A stretch of 64,000 bases of DNA from Mya arenaria. Lineage: Eukaryota > Mollusca > Bivalvia > Myida > Myidae. The position numbers and the translations under genes were made by a program. Shown here in pieces: positions 14,001 to 26,400 of the stretch (positions are counted from its first letter, which is position 1; each line of letters opens with the position of its first letter). The notes under the pieces are model-generated. The model worked only from the letters and a program-made list of their open reading frames with translations. It had not been told where the DNA came from and ran no database searches. The DNA lies in NCBI RefSeq assembly GCF_026914265.1, contig NC_069123.1, positions 47,996,949-48,060,948 of the forward strand, written 5' to 3'.

Positions 14001-17000
14001 GAATATCAAAGGTGTCAAGTTAGAATATCAACTGTGTCATGTTAGAATATCAGAGATGTCATGTAAGAATATCAAAGGTGTCATGTTAGAATATCAAGGT
14101 GTCATGTTAGAATACCAAAGGTGTCATGTTAGAATATCAACTGTGTCATGTTATAATAGAATATCAAAGGTGTCATGTTAGAATATCGAAGGTGTCATTT
14201 TAGAATAGAATATCAAAGGTGTCATGAAAGAATATCAAAGGTGTCAAGTTAGAATATCAAGGTGTCATGTTAGAATATCAGAGGTGTCAAGTTAGAATAT
14301 CAAGGTGTCATGTTAGAATATCAAAGGTGTCATGTTAGAATATCAAAGGTGTCATGTTAACCTCAGATTAAGCATAATAAAGGGGTCATGTTAACTTCAT
14401 GTTTGGCATATTGAATGGGCCATGTTAACTCTCTACATTGAAAATATAAAAGGGGTAATGTTAACCTCACGGATACTGACTTCTGCATGACGACGTCTTG
14501 GTAGATTATCTGGTCCATGAGTGTGAAGGACTTGACGTCCAGGATGAGAATGTTCCCACCCTCGGTACCCAGCAACAGTTGCTCATGGTTCGTCGTCAGG
14601 CAACACGCCGAAACAGTCTTCATCTTGCTGAAGGTGGAACATAAGTAAACTTGCAAAAGCTTTATTCAGCTTCCTTTGATGCATACAAAGGGTAAACCTT
14701 TGATAAGAATAAGAATTTGTCATAAGTTAACAAACTGTGTTCACGATTGCATAAACAGATGTACATGTTAAAAAGACTGATTCTTCAACACAATAGATTT
14801 TTAGAGAACTTTTGAGTGTAGGAAAGTGCTTCCTTATACTGAATAACTCTGTCTGGAAGATGGTAGCAAACTTTTATTAAACACTGAAAGCAAGAGCCCA
14901 ACCAGTACTTACTTGTTCTCGATGACAAAGTGTTTGACCTCGTCAAGGGAAGAGTTAGTTCCGTCGCGGTCATTGTTGATCTCCCACAGGTGGAGGCTGT
15001 TGTCTGAGCACTGCGATATCAACCGACCCTGTAAACACACAGCTACATATATATGCCCTGATGAGTGGATGGATACATACTCAACATTCTTCCAAAAATA
15101 ATAATTAGTAATTTAGTAATTACAAATATAAGTAGGGATTTATAATAAGTAATTTTGTAAGTGGGGTCTCCAGAAGGCTCTGATGTTTAAAATTACTAAC
15201 ATACTAAATTATGTATTAAAAAACAATCCCCACATGCAGCATGTTACCATGAAATTAATGTATTTGTCAAGTTTATTAATGTTTAATCAGGTATTAACTC
15301 TAGGTTAGCTAAGATGGAATCTCTGTTCAGCCATGAAAAACAAAAAATATGCAGAGATTTCTCAATTTTAAATCAGACCTACAATTAATTTAATATTAAA
15401 ACAAAGAGAGAACATTGGAAAATTCAATATCCAAGCATGTTAGTGCATATATCACATACAAAGCAAGTATTTCACCAAGACAGATTTATTGTTTCAAATT
15501 AAGGGTTTGACAGCTGTCAGATACAAATGTAGCTGGCATGCAACAATATCTGTTTTCTTATACCAATGAATTCTCAACAATATCATGGGATGAAAATTAT
15601 AAGGAATGTTTAATATTTCCATGGAAATGACTGTTTTATGAAAGCAACAAAATATTTTCCAACTGATACAGTACTTTCAGCAAATAAAACTGACTATCAA
15701 ATACTAGGGGCAAGTATCAAATTACAGGCCAATTTTAAAATTGTTTAGTTCAAAAGAATGTGGTAGTGACTGCTACAGTGGTTGTAAGAAGGGTAAATAA
15801 GTGAGAGGTCAATAACATACAAGTAACAGCAAAAACAGTTCATTTTACACCTCAGCAATGAACAACTGCTAAATTACAGACACATCAGACTTTGAACCTT
15901 GTCTATAACCAGATTTGAATCATGCTAGATACATAAAGTCTGCATGTTTGTTAAGAAGCATTTTTTACAGGGCCAGCTGTTACTACAGTAATATATCAAT
16001 CAATTGTATTAAACAGACATAGGAATGTCGGAGTTTTCTATAATGACCACAGATACATATTAATTATCTTCAATTACAGTAGTTGAGGGGTACAGGGGAA
16101 CATTTATTATTTTGTAATAAATTTACCAAATGCAAGGACTTTTGACCATAGTATGTCCTTCAATTACAATGATATTCGTCTACTTTGGTCAAACCATGTT
16201 TTTCTGACTTATTGCAGTGTTTTTTCCACCATTTTGGGAATGAGGCCGGGCCTTTTTGATTGGGAAAAATTAGTTATTTTGACAAAAAATGAGGAATTCT
16301 TATTTTGTCCAAAAAAACATAATGATCAACAATGCTTTAAAAAATGGAAAATATATTTATAACAATGTTACATAGTTTGTTTCTTGAAGATTGCACTAGT
16401 TCTTCCATAAGAAAATGGTTTAGGGGTCCAATTCTTTTAAGATGTCAAATCTTCTTTTTTCCAATTTTGAAAACAGAAACTTAGAACTTCATTTACATTT
16501 TTGGGAAAAGATTGTTTTAGCATTGGAAATTTGCGGAAATTTCAGCCTTAAATTGGTCAGAAGAACATAAAGTGAATTACAATCAGTAATTCATTATCAT
16601 AATTAATACAGGTATTGTACAATTAAACTGCCGATTCAAACAGTAACCTAAATAAGCCACTTCTTTGTTGTTTATCTATTAACAAGCTCCAATTAATTCA
16701 ATAACAACAAGCACTGAAGAATAGCACTCAATTACTAAGCCCAGAATGCATTATTGAACAAAAGTCACAGCAGATGCAACAAGACACTTGACCAAAACTA
16801 ATACAAATTTTCCAGTCATTGTCCCTAAAGGTGAATATTTGTACAATGGCCTTATGGACCTTTACACCATTCAATAGCTCTATTGTATTTAGACAACACA
16901 TCAGGTAACACAGACCCAGAAATTGCAGTAGCGGAGGTTTGTGTTTTTCTTCAGGGAAAGCGGCTTTCCACTAATATGGAATTTTATGGGCCATTACAGC

Positions 17001-20000
17001 ATCATTTTCAAAACATTTTTGCAACAGCTCTTTCCATACATAACAGTGTAAAACGGTATCGATTGTTGCCTAATTGCCTTGCCCTAAGAAAATAAATACA
17101 GCAATACGGAAGTTGTCGTAATCATTTATGCTGAAAACATAATTGTTCTGAGTATCCTAATGAATTGAACCACTTTTATTATTTTAGAGCAGTAATATTT
17201 CCCATTTAATACCCTACTTGGCCAACAATTCATTGTCAGTCGCATGCTAATGGGACATCCTGGTGACAAACATGCATAATCATGCCTTGATAGTTGAATA
17301 CTGTCTGCAGCCTATCACATAAAATTCATATTCATAAACATGGTTTATCTGACGCTAAGCTTGTTATTAATAATGTATGCTGTAGATTTTTCATAAAGCA
17401 TTTATCTCTGTTGGACTGACCTGTTCCGGAAGGAAGTAGAGTTCTGCGACAGTAACATCTTCCTTGTGTTGCCCAGTCCACTCGACACCAGCTGCTCCAA
17501 ATCTAAACAGGACCAGTTAAGGAAAACTGTGCTCCACTTCATAATGGGAAAATAGTACATAGTCAGTTACAGGGCAGAAAAACAGAGTTGCCTTGATGGA
17601 TCAAAGTTGTGTACCTTTGATGTTCCATAACCAGCTATGAATTACTTTTAGTACCTAATTCTTAAAACAGGAACTTGCTATTTTATTAAAAATTGTAAAT
17701 GGAAGCACTTTATTTGTACAATTTGACATACCAAAACAACATATTTAGTCATAGTACTGGGCAATTATCTTGATACAAATAGACAAGATACTTTAAGCCA
17801 GAGGTATAGCAGCTATGGACCACACATGACCTCGGACTATCCTAGATGACAATTACTCCTACCAGAGCAATGTTACCAGGGCTAATGAATTTCCATAAAT
17901 ATTGCTCTATACACTTGACCGAAGCTTCACTACAGGTCGTCAACTGATAGCGGCCTTTAGACAATGCTCACCTTAATTGGCAATAATTGTTATCCCTCAA
18001 CAGCTCACACAAGGACTGATAAAGAAGGTACTAAGTTTACAAACTTTACTATCAGGTTGTAGTATCCTTGTAAACATTTAGCAGGCCTATAATCAGAAAC
18101 CTAGTCACTGACTGAGAGGGTTTGTCAGCCAGTGTCCACTGGCCAATTTATCATGACTTTATGTACAGACATGAGTCATTGCGCTGATAATCAGCATATT
18201 GATAATCTTGAGTCAACATGTGATATGCTCCTCATGTAATAAATATACACATCATATTTATGATATTAGAATGCCCAAATTTCACATATGTTCATCATTT
18301 TTTTTATTTTTCAACCCCTCTAATGAAGTTAAACTGTGGTGACAGAGCATACACTGGCCTTTCACAGTTTCAGTCAATTAACTCTATTATACCAGCTCTT
18401 TCACCAGGATAATGATAGACATCTATGAAAAACAAGGGGCTCCAGTTACACTGATAACATACTTCTAGCAACAAAGGGGGCCCTTAGCTAACATAAATAG
18501 TAAAGGACAGTGAATAGCATGAGCGCTGAGATCATAGGGACATTTGTTTAAAATTAAGTCCCCACCATGCTTGGCTAATGTGACATTAATTGGTCAGCAA
18601 TGATTCAGTATGACTGCAGGCTACAGTATAAATTGTACAAGACCATTCTAATTGGACAATGATGAAGATCAGTAAGTAACAAATGTAAGATTGCCTGACT
18701 AAAGGTAGGACAATGCTCTCTCGTATTTTCATGAAATTCTTGTTTGTAAGTATTCCTGTTCCTCATGCCAATTTTATAATAAAGTGAGAAACAAATATGA
18801 TATTAGATTATAAATTTACATAGATTTTGGGAGAGTGATCAAAGAAAGATAAAGTAAACCAATTTTTTAGTTATAAAGCATGTCACTTTTTCTCTCAAAA
18901 AAATCATGTAGACAGTTTGCCCTGTAACTGTTGGTGGTGAAAAACAATTGATCCTTGGCTGAAAACTTGTCAGACTATTGCTCCAGTCCATGTATTGATC
19001 TGCAGTTAAACCAACATACAAACTACCATTTTTACAGAAACAAATGTTGAAGGTAATAAAATCTAACAGATATAGAATGCAGCTCTATCTATATTTCGCC
19101 CTCATCATGAAATAAAACACTGTAAACATCTGCTATATAAAAAAGCATTTAAGCTCTTTTTTCTAAGTATTAAATGTTGCTTACATTTAAGTGTCATTCT
19201 ATTAAAGGGACTAGACACCAGATGGTTGAAAATCGGCAAATTTGGTATTTCCTCAAAACAAGCCTAGAATTGTCAATGCGAGCTAGTAGGAAACAGATAA
19301 TACCTCATTTTACATGATTATAAGAAAACGCAACCATCATGTTGCTGTCTTATCTGAGTTTTCCCCATTAAAAATTGTGCACAATGGTTTCCCAGGGTTT
19401 ATGAGCATAGATAAATGTCCCAAGGCTTTTTTAAAATTACTGGAATTTACGTGATTGACAAACCCAGTAAATTTCGAATTAGAAAAATGCACAAAAGCTA
19501 CAAAAGACGCATGTGTAGTAAGCAATGGGATACATCTGTAAGCAAGATTCGATGCATTCAATGTCAATTTTATGTAAGTGTTTGACAATTTTCCTTTATT
19601 CTTGCAATCATCTGGTGTCTAGTTCCTTCAAAGGCCTGTCCCCTAAGCATTACATAAATCAGGGCTTTTTCTGCCCATTTTGGGAAAAAGACCCTAGACA
19701 TTTTTGGAAATTTTGCGTCGTGAAAAGTCGAAATTGGGAAATTTTACAGTTAAAAGAAAAAGCTGTCTAGTCTCCTGCGAATTAGGAAATTATTTAATAT
19801 TAGTTTATTTTCCCTTTAAAAGACCTACAATGGCTGAAATATCAATCCTTGGGGTGTAAATATCTATTGCAATAAATCATGACAGATAATATTTCATATT
19901 TCAGTTCTCTGAATGTGATGAAAATCAATGATTTCTGAGTTCAATTACCAAAAAAAATTCACATAACATAATTTATTAGGATGTTGAAAATGAACCAGTA

Positions 20001-23000
20001 TGGGTATAAAAAAATTAAAAAATAATAATTTGGATTTGGATTTTATTCTTTGTGAATGGGTCCGATAGTCGGACCCATGGGTACAATAGGAAAAGCCCTG
20101 TAAATAGACTGAAAAGTTGAAAATAAAACATTAACAGAAAGGTAATGTAGGATACCATTCCTACCCCCATCCCCAAGAGTTGAATAGCTACCCTCATGTG
20201 TGAGTAGGGGCAGGTATGTATATGTTTTCCCATGTTTGTCCCAGTACAGTGCCTGTCTAAAGGCCTCCCCTTGCATGTCGACTGGGACGTTTATCCCATT
20301 AATACCTAGACACATCCATGTGCTACTCTGATTACATCATCAACTAACAACCTGACCTAATCTAAGTCAATCAATAAGTAAACTAGCATTTTCTCCAACA
20401 TCATTGATCAATAAAACACCTCTCTATCGGAACCTTACTTCAATTTGCATGCAGTTAAAATCACCTTAGTTTCCAGGGCATTTCCAGCCATGGCACAGTT
20501 TTCTGTGACAGAGGCCATTAAGTTAGTGATACACTCATTTCAGACAGGCAAATCTACCCTAATGGGACTTTCCATAATTGACGGTGGGTTGGTGTTTATG
20601 ATAAAACATATTACAGGTTTTTGTTTTCTTGTAAAACATGTATTGAAGTTTCAATATGTAGGACTTAAACTATGAGGTTGTAAGCCAACACCCTCTGGTT
20701 TTACTACAAAGACTTAAAATTAATGACAGTTTTAAGATGTACATCTGACCAATGACATTAACAGGCAGTACTGAAGACTGTACCATAATTGAATCTTACT
20801 GTACCATAACTGAATGTTAATGTACAAGCTTTGAACCATGTAAGTGAGTAATTACTGGACTTGCGTCATATCAGCCAAATACTTGCTATTGCATTATACA
20901 TAATGGAACATATCACTATCATGATTTAACTATTAATGAACCTTTTTTACCACAAAAGATGTCTAGTCTCCCCCACATACTTTCATGTCACATTGTACAA
21001 TGAATACAGCAGCCTCAGGCTGATTATTTGCTCCATCAACGGCAACATGACCTTATAATAACATCTGTTACAAACTGGGCACAGGGCCAAGGTTACTTTT
21101 GACTGCATTGATATAGAATGGTGGTGTCACATTCATGTTTTGATTTTCATTATAATAAACCTAGTAGTATATATTGGGGGAAAGGGGGGTGGGGAAATAG
21201 GGTGTAAAATGATCAGCGTTCACAACACCAATAAAATATTTAGGAATTTAAAACCTACATGTATAACAGATTACTGCTGATATTTGTGTAAAGTATACTG
21301 TACATTATTGTCATAAATATTAAATAACCTCCTATTTTTTGTAAGTATAAAGAGAAGAATTGTTTACATTCCTGCTAAAGGATACTTTAGAGATACAATT
21401 CTTACTACAAATATTTCATTAATGATATCAGTTTCTGTATAGAACAGTATGTTAGAGGGACCATCCTTTTTTAAATCAAAACATATTTCAATAGAGGAAT
21501 GTGGTCATGTTTAAACTGTTTTATAGATAGCATCTGTTCTGTATCATTCGTTGGAACAAGGTTAAAAGTACTGTAAAGAGGATAAAATTAATGGCTGATA
21601 TTAAACCACTATAACAGAACCACAAAGATTTTACAATCAGAACACAAAAAAGCATACATGTGTCTTATTATAAATTACAATTCTGAAGGTCAAACTGACC
21701 CAAAACAAAAGCTGTCACCATAAGTGACAAATGCTCCCCAAGTGGTACTAACAGTGATTTAAATGTCAATTAAAGTCTATGTCCTTATAATGCAGCATTC
21801 CATAGTAGACAAACACTAACTGACTAAGTTTGACCTTGACCTTAGAAGTAAGGACGCAGGTTGGACAGTTGCAACACATCATCTTGGTATGTTGAACACA
21901 TGTGGCAAGTTAATTTAAAATCTGTCCATAGTTCATACATGAGTTCATTACAGCCCCGGACACAACCATCTATACTGATCAACTGTATGTCCTGATATGC
22001 AGCATGGGGGGGGGGGGGGGGCATAAACACCAGCTTGTAGAGCCACTGTACAGGTAGTTGATTTCTCTCACAACCGGTGTGGAGTCATTGGATTATGCTA
22101 TGCATGGAATGTGAAATATTGACTATAATTGTACCATATTGATGTAGGTCACAGATAATACTATAATTCTTTTATACAAACACTTGTTGTTCAGAAGCCA
22201 TCTGTTAACTTCATCACATTATTTCTGCAATTGTAGTTTAAAAAGAAACATCAGACAACAGAAGGGGCATAATTATAAATTAACAAAATTAATTAACATG
22301 TATGTGTTAGAAACAGGCCGTTAGTATAATTGCTTTCAGCACACAACTGTGCACGCTTTGAATGCAGATTGAGAAAATCAAGTGAAAATTTACTTTACTT
22401 AAAAACCAAAGATGCAACTGGCTTCAGTAACTTGACTTTTGAAGTAGCCCTCGCCACATTAAGCACTTCTAATTTATATACTTAAGTTGTAACTGGTTAA
22501 TTGGCTTTAATTGCTAACTATTATTAAGCTAATGTTAGACATACAGCTACTGTAGAAGGAAGACAAGACATTTCCATCTTGACCATCTTGTACCCGCCTT
22601 AACAAAACATCTAGTAATAATATCAATTCTGATGTCTGAAAATTCAAAAGCTATCAAACAATTTCCCCGCTCTAACAAGAATTCAAACAGCCCATTGACT
22701 AGTGCACTGTCAGACAGATAACCTTTATTCTGTTTATAGGAAAGCCCACATTGAGTCGACACTTTATTTTCCCACATGACAGGCTAACAATGAGTTGACT
22801 TTAAAACCATTATACTGAATCAAACTGCGCAAAAAAGATAACCATTAACACAAACGTAACAGATAACAGATTTCTTTTGACTCAATTTAACTCTTAAATC
22901 AATATGCTCATGTACCACATAAGAACAAGATATAAAGGCTAAACGGCAGTTGGACATTACAGCAAATATTGCATGTGTACAGGGATCTTTTCTAAGACAG

Positions 23001-26000
23001 ACAAACTAACCCAAAAATCTGTCACAAACGCCATCTACAAATCCTGTCAAGATATATCTTTATTACGGTATGCAAGAAGAATTTGTCATAATCAGAGCTA
23101 CATTGATTTTTACCTGGCACTTCTAGCTTAGCACAGCAATAAAAGGAGCGATTAGTCACAAGCACTTTCCCTGTCATCAATTATGCATTAATAAGATTTG
23201 ACAATAGTAACTCAATTTTCTATGCAAATAATAATGACACTTAAGTAGATTAAAAATCAACTGAATTCTCTTGCTACGATTTTAACTTTTTTGCGAAACC
23301 ATGCTGTACACAAGAAACCTACCATTTTATCTTCTGGTCACTATGCGAAAGTTTTGCAAGTACACAAAGGATACATTCGAATGGCACCAGTTTTGGTCCC
23401 AATTGCCAACAGTTTCAGCTTAGGGTCAAAGGCCAAGGCTGATGGCTTGCTTGGAAAACCATGCTCACCTAACTGAAAAAGACAGAAAGTTTCCACTTAA
23501 ATCACCCTGTCATTTTGTTTCTTACAAAATAATGTGAATACATGATCCTCACATCATGAAAAAGATATCTGTTTTATTCAGTACAAAAAGAATGATAAGA
23601 AAAATACTCATATCAAATCAAACAAAGTAACATTGTTCACTGTAATTATTCATTATTATCACTTGCAAATAAACTTAATGAAAAATGTTTGTCAATCCTT
23701 TAAACAAAGCCTATCATATTGCAATTTTGCACCAATGACATTAATGGAACAATCAGATATTCATATTGTTCAACCATAACATTGAGGTTGTAGATAATTT
23801 TAATTATTTAGGTACTGTTATTAACTATACTGGTACTTTTGTATTGAACCAACAACATTTAGTTGGAAAAGCCCTCAAGGCTATGAACACATTGTTATAT
23901 AAATGCAAGCAATTTGATCTTAAACCTAAAATATTTTGTCAATTATTTGATGCCTTTGTTGGTTCTATACTTAATTATGCATCCGAAATATGGGGTTTTA
24001 GTAAATCCAAAGAAATAGAACGCATCCATTTGAAATTTTGTAAACGATTGTTACAAGTGAAATTTAATACATGTAATGCTGCTGTATATGGCGAACTAGG
24101 AAGATATCCTCTATATATTAATAGATATGTACGCATTATTAAGTACTGGTTTAAAATTGTTAATAGCAATAATATTTTTCTGAAGTCTATGTATAATCAT
24201 GCACTTGATGATCACAATAATAAGGGTTATACCAACTGGGTTTCAAATGTGAAAACTTTGTTAAATAATTATGGTTTTGCATATGTGTTTGATAATCCCA
24301 ATGCGATACATGTTAATACATTCATTAGTGAATTTAAAAGTAGAATTGTAAATACATTGTTCTGTTCTGTTCAAACGGCTTTAAAGTCACCATTTATTGT
24401 TGGCATTCACAGTTGGAACTGTCAATAATAAAATCATTCATAGTACACTGACATATCAGAGCAGTCTGGATGTTTAAACTTCACTTAGCTTTTTTCAAGT
24501 AATACTACTGTGTGCCAATGACCTTAATATCATTTCATGGTTTCAAGCACATTGTTATGGGTCTGTGTGAATTTCACATCAAGTGCAACAACTAATTTTT
24601 ACTATGTATGGCTTGTCAATCTACATCACAATGACATCAGTGAAAATCAAAAATCAGCGATTTAGTGTACTCTTTTTTGTTTCAAGTCAAACTTACTACT
24701 AACGAGACAGCTTCATTACACCACAAAGCATCCAAGACATTGCGAAAACTGTTGGTCTGACTGTCCTGACCGGCAAGTTTGTACATTGTCAGAATTAAAT
24801 TTTAAGGGGTTCAGTCTACATGACACTTTTCCTGCTTAGATGAGGTAAAAAAATGAACATTTTTCATTTGTTAATTATAAAACAAGTGCAAATAATCATT
24901 GTTTAAAATAAAATAAACTTTTAAATTCATCTCTTGGAACATGCTATGCCATTACTCAGGACGGGACGGTCTGAGAAATACACATTTCCACAATTTTAAT
25001 GACAAGTCCAGGACCGTCAAAAAATCATGCTGTAAATTTTTTTTTCAGATCGACAAAATTCTTTCAGGCTTAAACAAATCAGAGGCTGTCGGACCGAATG
25101 ACTGATACTTTTTTAACTTTTGCAATGTCGGCCATACATGTACGGTTTGCGTTGGTTTCATTTCATCTAACCAATTAAATCATAGCTTACAATTATACCC
25201 CAAATTTATGACAATAGAAAATCTTTGAATAGCTGAAACTGACTTTACGAAACCAACATTGAATGATTGATGTAATACCATTGGACTGCCACGTTGGTGC
25301 AATAATGCTTTGTTTCACTGATTGACAAACATGTCTTGCAAAGTTTATATGCAAGAAGTACTTTAACACTCTACTATTTCCTCGAAACTTAAATAATTCC
25401 GCATTTTCTGAATGGGTTGAGTCAGAGTTTACTTTGCCAATATTCAATGCAAACTTAATATTTTTACACTTACATCTCTACAGTAGTATATTTTATATTC
25501 TTTACAGAAATCAACATATTAACTGATAAGTTCAAATCACCATCTATCATCAAATTTTACTCTTTTCAATCTATCATCAGAGACACAATTTCCCAACAAT
25601 AATATTATATGTCATATTTTAGACCTAACGATGACAATTAAACATAATCAGAACGATGACAATTAAACATAATCAGGATAGTAATGATATCATATGCCAT
25701 TATGATTACTACAGTACAGGTTAAACAGTTATATTTAGAAAAAATATATAAAGGAATCAATGGTTGTAATGATTCAAGATAATTCACAAGATAATTCAAA
25801 GTGTTTATATTTAAATATTGAAATAACCACTGTTTGAATGGTTCTTGGCTGTCATTTGAACTATGCAAATATAATGACTAAATTATAAATGAGTCATCGC
25901 TCCATCAATATGGCCGACGTAACAAAGAAATCGCTTACCCGTCGAAACCCAAACAATTCCTTTTTCTGGCTCTCTCGTCCTTCACCTTCCTTAGGAGGAT

Positions 26001-26022
26001 GCCTCCTCAAAAATCGCATCAT
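2008..26022 (-). CDS. LLGL: Lethal(2) giant larvae homologue (LLGL), 25 coding exons, 1107 aa
   Basis: Cortical scaffold of basolateral polarity that works with Scribble and Dlg, is excluded from the apical side by aPKC, and has links to exocytosis. Coding exons in transcript order: 26022-25939, 23472-23375, 17502-17421, 15028-14913, 14627-14481, 13147-13075, 12557-12474, 11903-11777, 11552-11501, 11257-11085, 10853-10636, 10461-10394, 10228-10078, 9931-9788, 9299-9115, 8823-8735, 8595-8466, 7374-7208, 7000-6717, 6564-6338, 5677-5489, 5324-5202, 4554-4433, 3703-3648, 2142-2008. All junctions are GT-AG and in phase. Family hallmarks: start [53 protein letters not shown] (residues 490s), WKGHE, and [14 protein letters not shown] near residue 828. 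The body is the double WD40 beta-propeller. The basic aPKC motif (about 638-653, [13 protein letters not shown]) is present. Length is close to vertebrate LLGL1/2. An acceptor-like site at about 26048 suggests a separate 5' UTR exon. The last four exons, rich in acidic residues, Ser and Thr, are the least certain. Confidence 0.95.
2940..3370. repeat. Degenerate tandem repeat, period about 150 bp, in LLGL last intron
   Basis: Three diverged units share the blocks gtgtaccaagtttcatttga (3008 and 3149) and agttattg..cttgcc/gct (about 3110 and 3270), together with a tggcataac or gagttatgg block. Small plus-strand reading frames here come from the repeat and are not genes. Short blocks of this kind recur elsewhere in the window (5.8-6.2 kb, 7.5-8.4 kb). 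Confidence 0.6.
3996..4049. repeat. Short direct duplication (25 bp, period 29)
   Basis: The 25-mer beginning taagcataactccacgaatg occurs at 3996-4020 and again at 4025-4049, separated by four bases. It lies in an LLGL intron and looks like a recent replication-slippage duplication. Confidence 0.85.
5745..6245. repeat. Degenerate tandem repeat, period about 165 bp, in an LLGL intron
   Basis: Three units each contain caggtgcac or aaggtgcac, then cattcc/ctg..taagg/ctttc, ttgactcttggtgaaatag (or a diverged form) and aggccataactctggttt. The units start near 5825, 5990 and 6150. The array fills most of the intron between the exons at 5489-5677 and 6338-6564. Short reading frames on either strand follow the repeat period and are not counted as genes. 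Confidence 0.7.
7525..8430. repeat. Dispersed/tandem repeat filling an LLGL intron
   Basis: It begins with an aacaagagct..gtc..cactcgactat head (about 7533-7570). Diverged units around gaccttgaccataggggc follow (7756 and 8033, with a related block near 7925). Related heads, with agctgtcac..aagtgacaaatgc, occur near 21703 and 48779, so this is a family with at least three members in the window. No coding potential was seen. Confidence 0.55.
12693..13013. mobile_element. Foldback MITE, family A, copy 1 (LLGL intron 6)
   Basis: Terminal inverted repeats read aactgcattctcacagattg at the left end and, reverse-complemented, agctgcactctcaaagattg at the right end. The left end is preceded by TTAA. 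Inner arms (tttttaatattttgtcttgg and its partner) continue the inverted homology towards the centre. The element is non-coding and diverged from the other three copies at 44378, 45251 and 62138. Confidence 0.75.
13845..14480. repeat. Two-tier minisatellite ending at the LLGL exon 5 splice donor
   Basis: Two related units are present. A long unit of about 37 bp, built on aaaggggtcatgttaatctc plus a cacattgggcatatt tail, occupies 13849-13985 and about 14350-14470. A 22-bp unit, close to atatcaaaggtgtcatgtta plus ga, fills 13985-14358 with roughly 15 copies. The short unit looks like the long one with its tail deleted and then amplified inside it. The array ends about ten bases from the exon boundary at 14481, so the donor site of exon 5 sits at its edge. 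Confidence 0.9.
19202..19634. mobile_element. Foldback MITE, family B, copy 1
   Basis: The left end reads ttaaagggactagacaccag (then atg). The right end, catctggtgtctagttcctt followed by caaagg, is its near-perfect reverse complement. The interior is non-coding. A second, shorter copy with the same termini lies at 57904-58189. No internal transposase was seen, so it would be non-autonomous. Confidence 0.8.
22006..22021. repeat. 16-base G homopolymer
   Basis: An uninterrupted run of sixteen G follows agcat in LLGL intron 2. Its true length is likely to vary between individuals and be error-prone in sequencing. On the transcribed minus strand it reads as poly-C. Confidence 0.9.
23760..24440 (+). 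mobile_element. LINE fragment: C-terminal part of a reverse transcriptase ORF
   Basis: An uninterrupted frame of about 220 residues (23766-24428) carries features of the region C-terminal to the catalytic palm in non-LTR retrotransposons. These are [12 protein letters not shown] near the start (the YLG..I...G block), GKALKAMN, then [19 protein letters not shown] and a [18 protein letters not shown] block. The palm itself with its FADD motif is absent, so this is a 5'-truncated copy. It lies in LLGL intron 1, antisense to that gene. The protein is clearly related to the reverse transcriptase at 27622-28720 (shared FNYLG, AGKALRSMN, LGRFPLYIERHIRIIKY blocks) but is not a duplicate of it. The frame is surprisingly intact for a truncated element. 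Confidence 0.85.
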
Positions 26023-26400
26023 TTTTAGGAAGGTCTTCAATGTTCAACCTACAATCAACAACACAGGATGTAAATAAAACCAGTCACGCATCGTGCACAC
26101 GTAACACGCATCCAAAATTATTCTTAATGAGCTTTTAATTGGCAATTTTGCGCTCTTTGATAAAAATGAGAAAATAGATCCAGCATAATTTTTAAGAAGA
26201 AAACAGAAACTTATTAATTGCAAACCTCGTATGATTTTATATTTCCGAAAAACACAGGTTTGGTAAACAGCCGGCTTTTCACTGCTTTCGTTTTAAATCC
26301 CCGCCAGAGGGCTGTCGCAGTCAACTCCGTACTTCTTCTTTCGCCGTCGTGTATTCATTCGCATAAGAATTACTCGAGTCTAAAACTTAATAGTTGATGA
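26023..26400 (-). promoter_or_regulatory. Probable LLGL promoter/5' UTR region
   Basis: Lies immediately upstream of the LLGL start and is less AT-rich around 26270-26360. A CTCF-type core motif, CCGCCAGAGGGC, occurs at 26301-26312. A minus-strand polypyrimidine-AG at about 26048 could be the acceptor of a 5' UTR intron, which would place the real promoter further upstream. No TATA box was recognised. Confidence 0.35.

Larger units (their letters stand above)
17503..23374. other. LLGL intron 2, repeat-bearing, no genes seen
   Basis: The largest LLGL intron. It holds a foldback MITE (19202-19634), a 16-base G run (22006-22021), a member of the agctgtcac..gtgacaaatgc repeat (about 21703-21850), and a block near 19660-19770 with a ttttgggaaaaagaccctag-type sequence that resembles 16190-16560 in intron 3. 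Reading frames in it are short and unlike known proteins. Confidence 0.6.

Noticed and set aside
16190..16560. Possible repeat resembling 19660-19770 (ttttgggaaaa.. blocks)
   Set aside because: Similarity is patchy and T/A-rich; no ends, inverted repeats or coding sequence could be defined, so it is not listed as an element.
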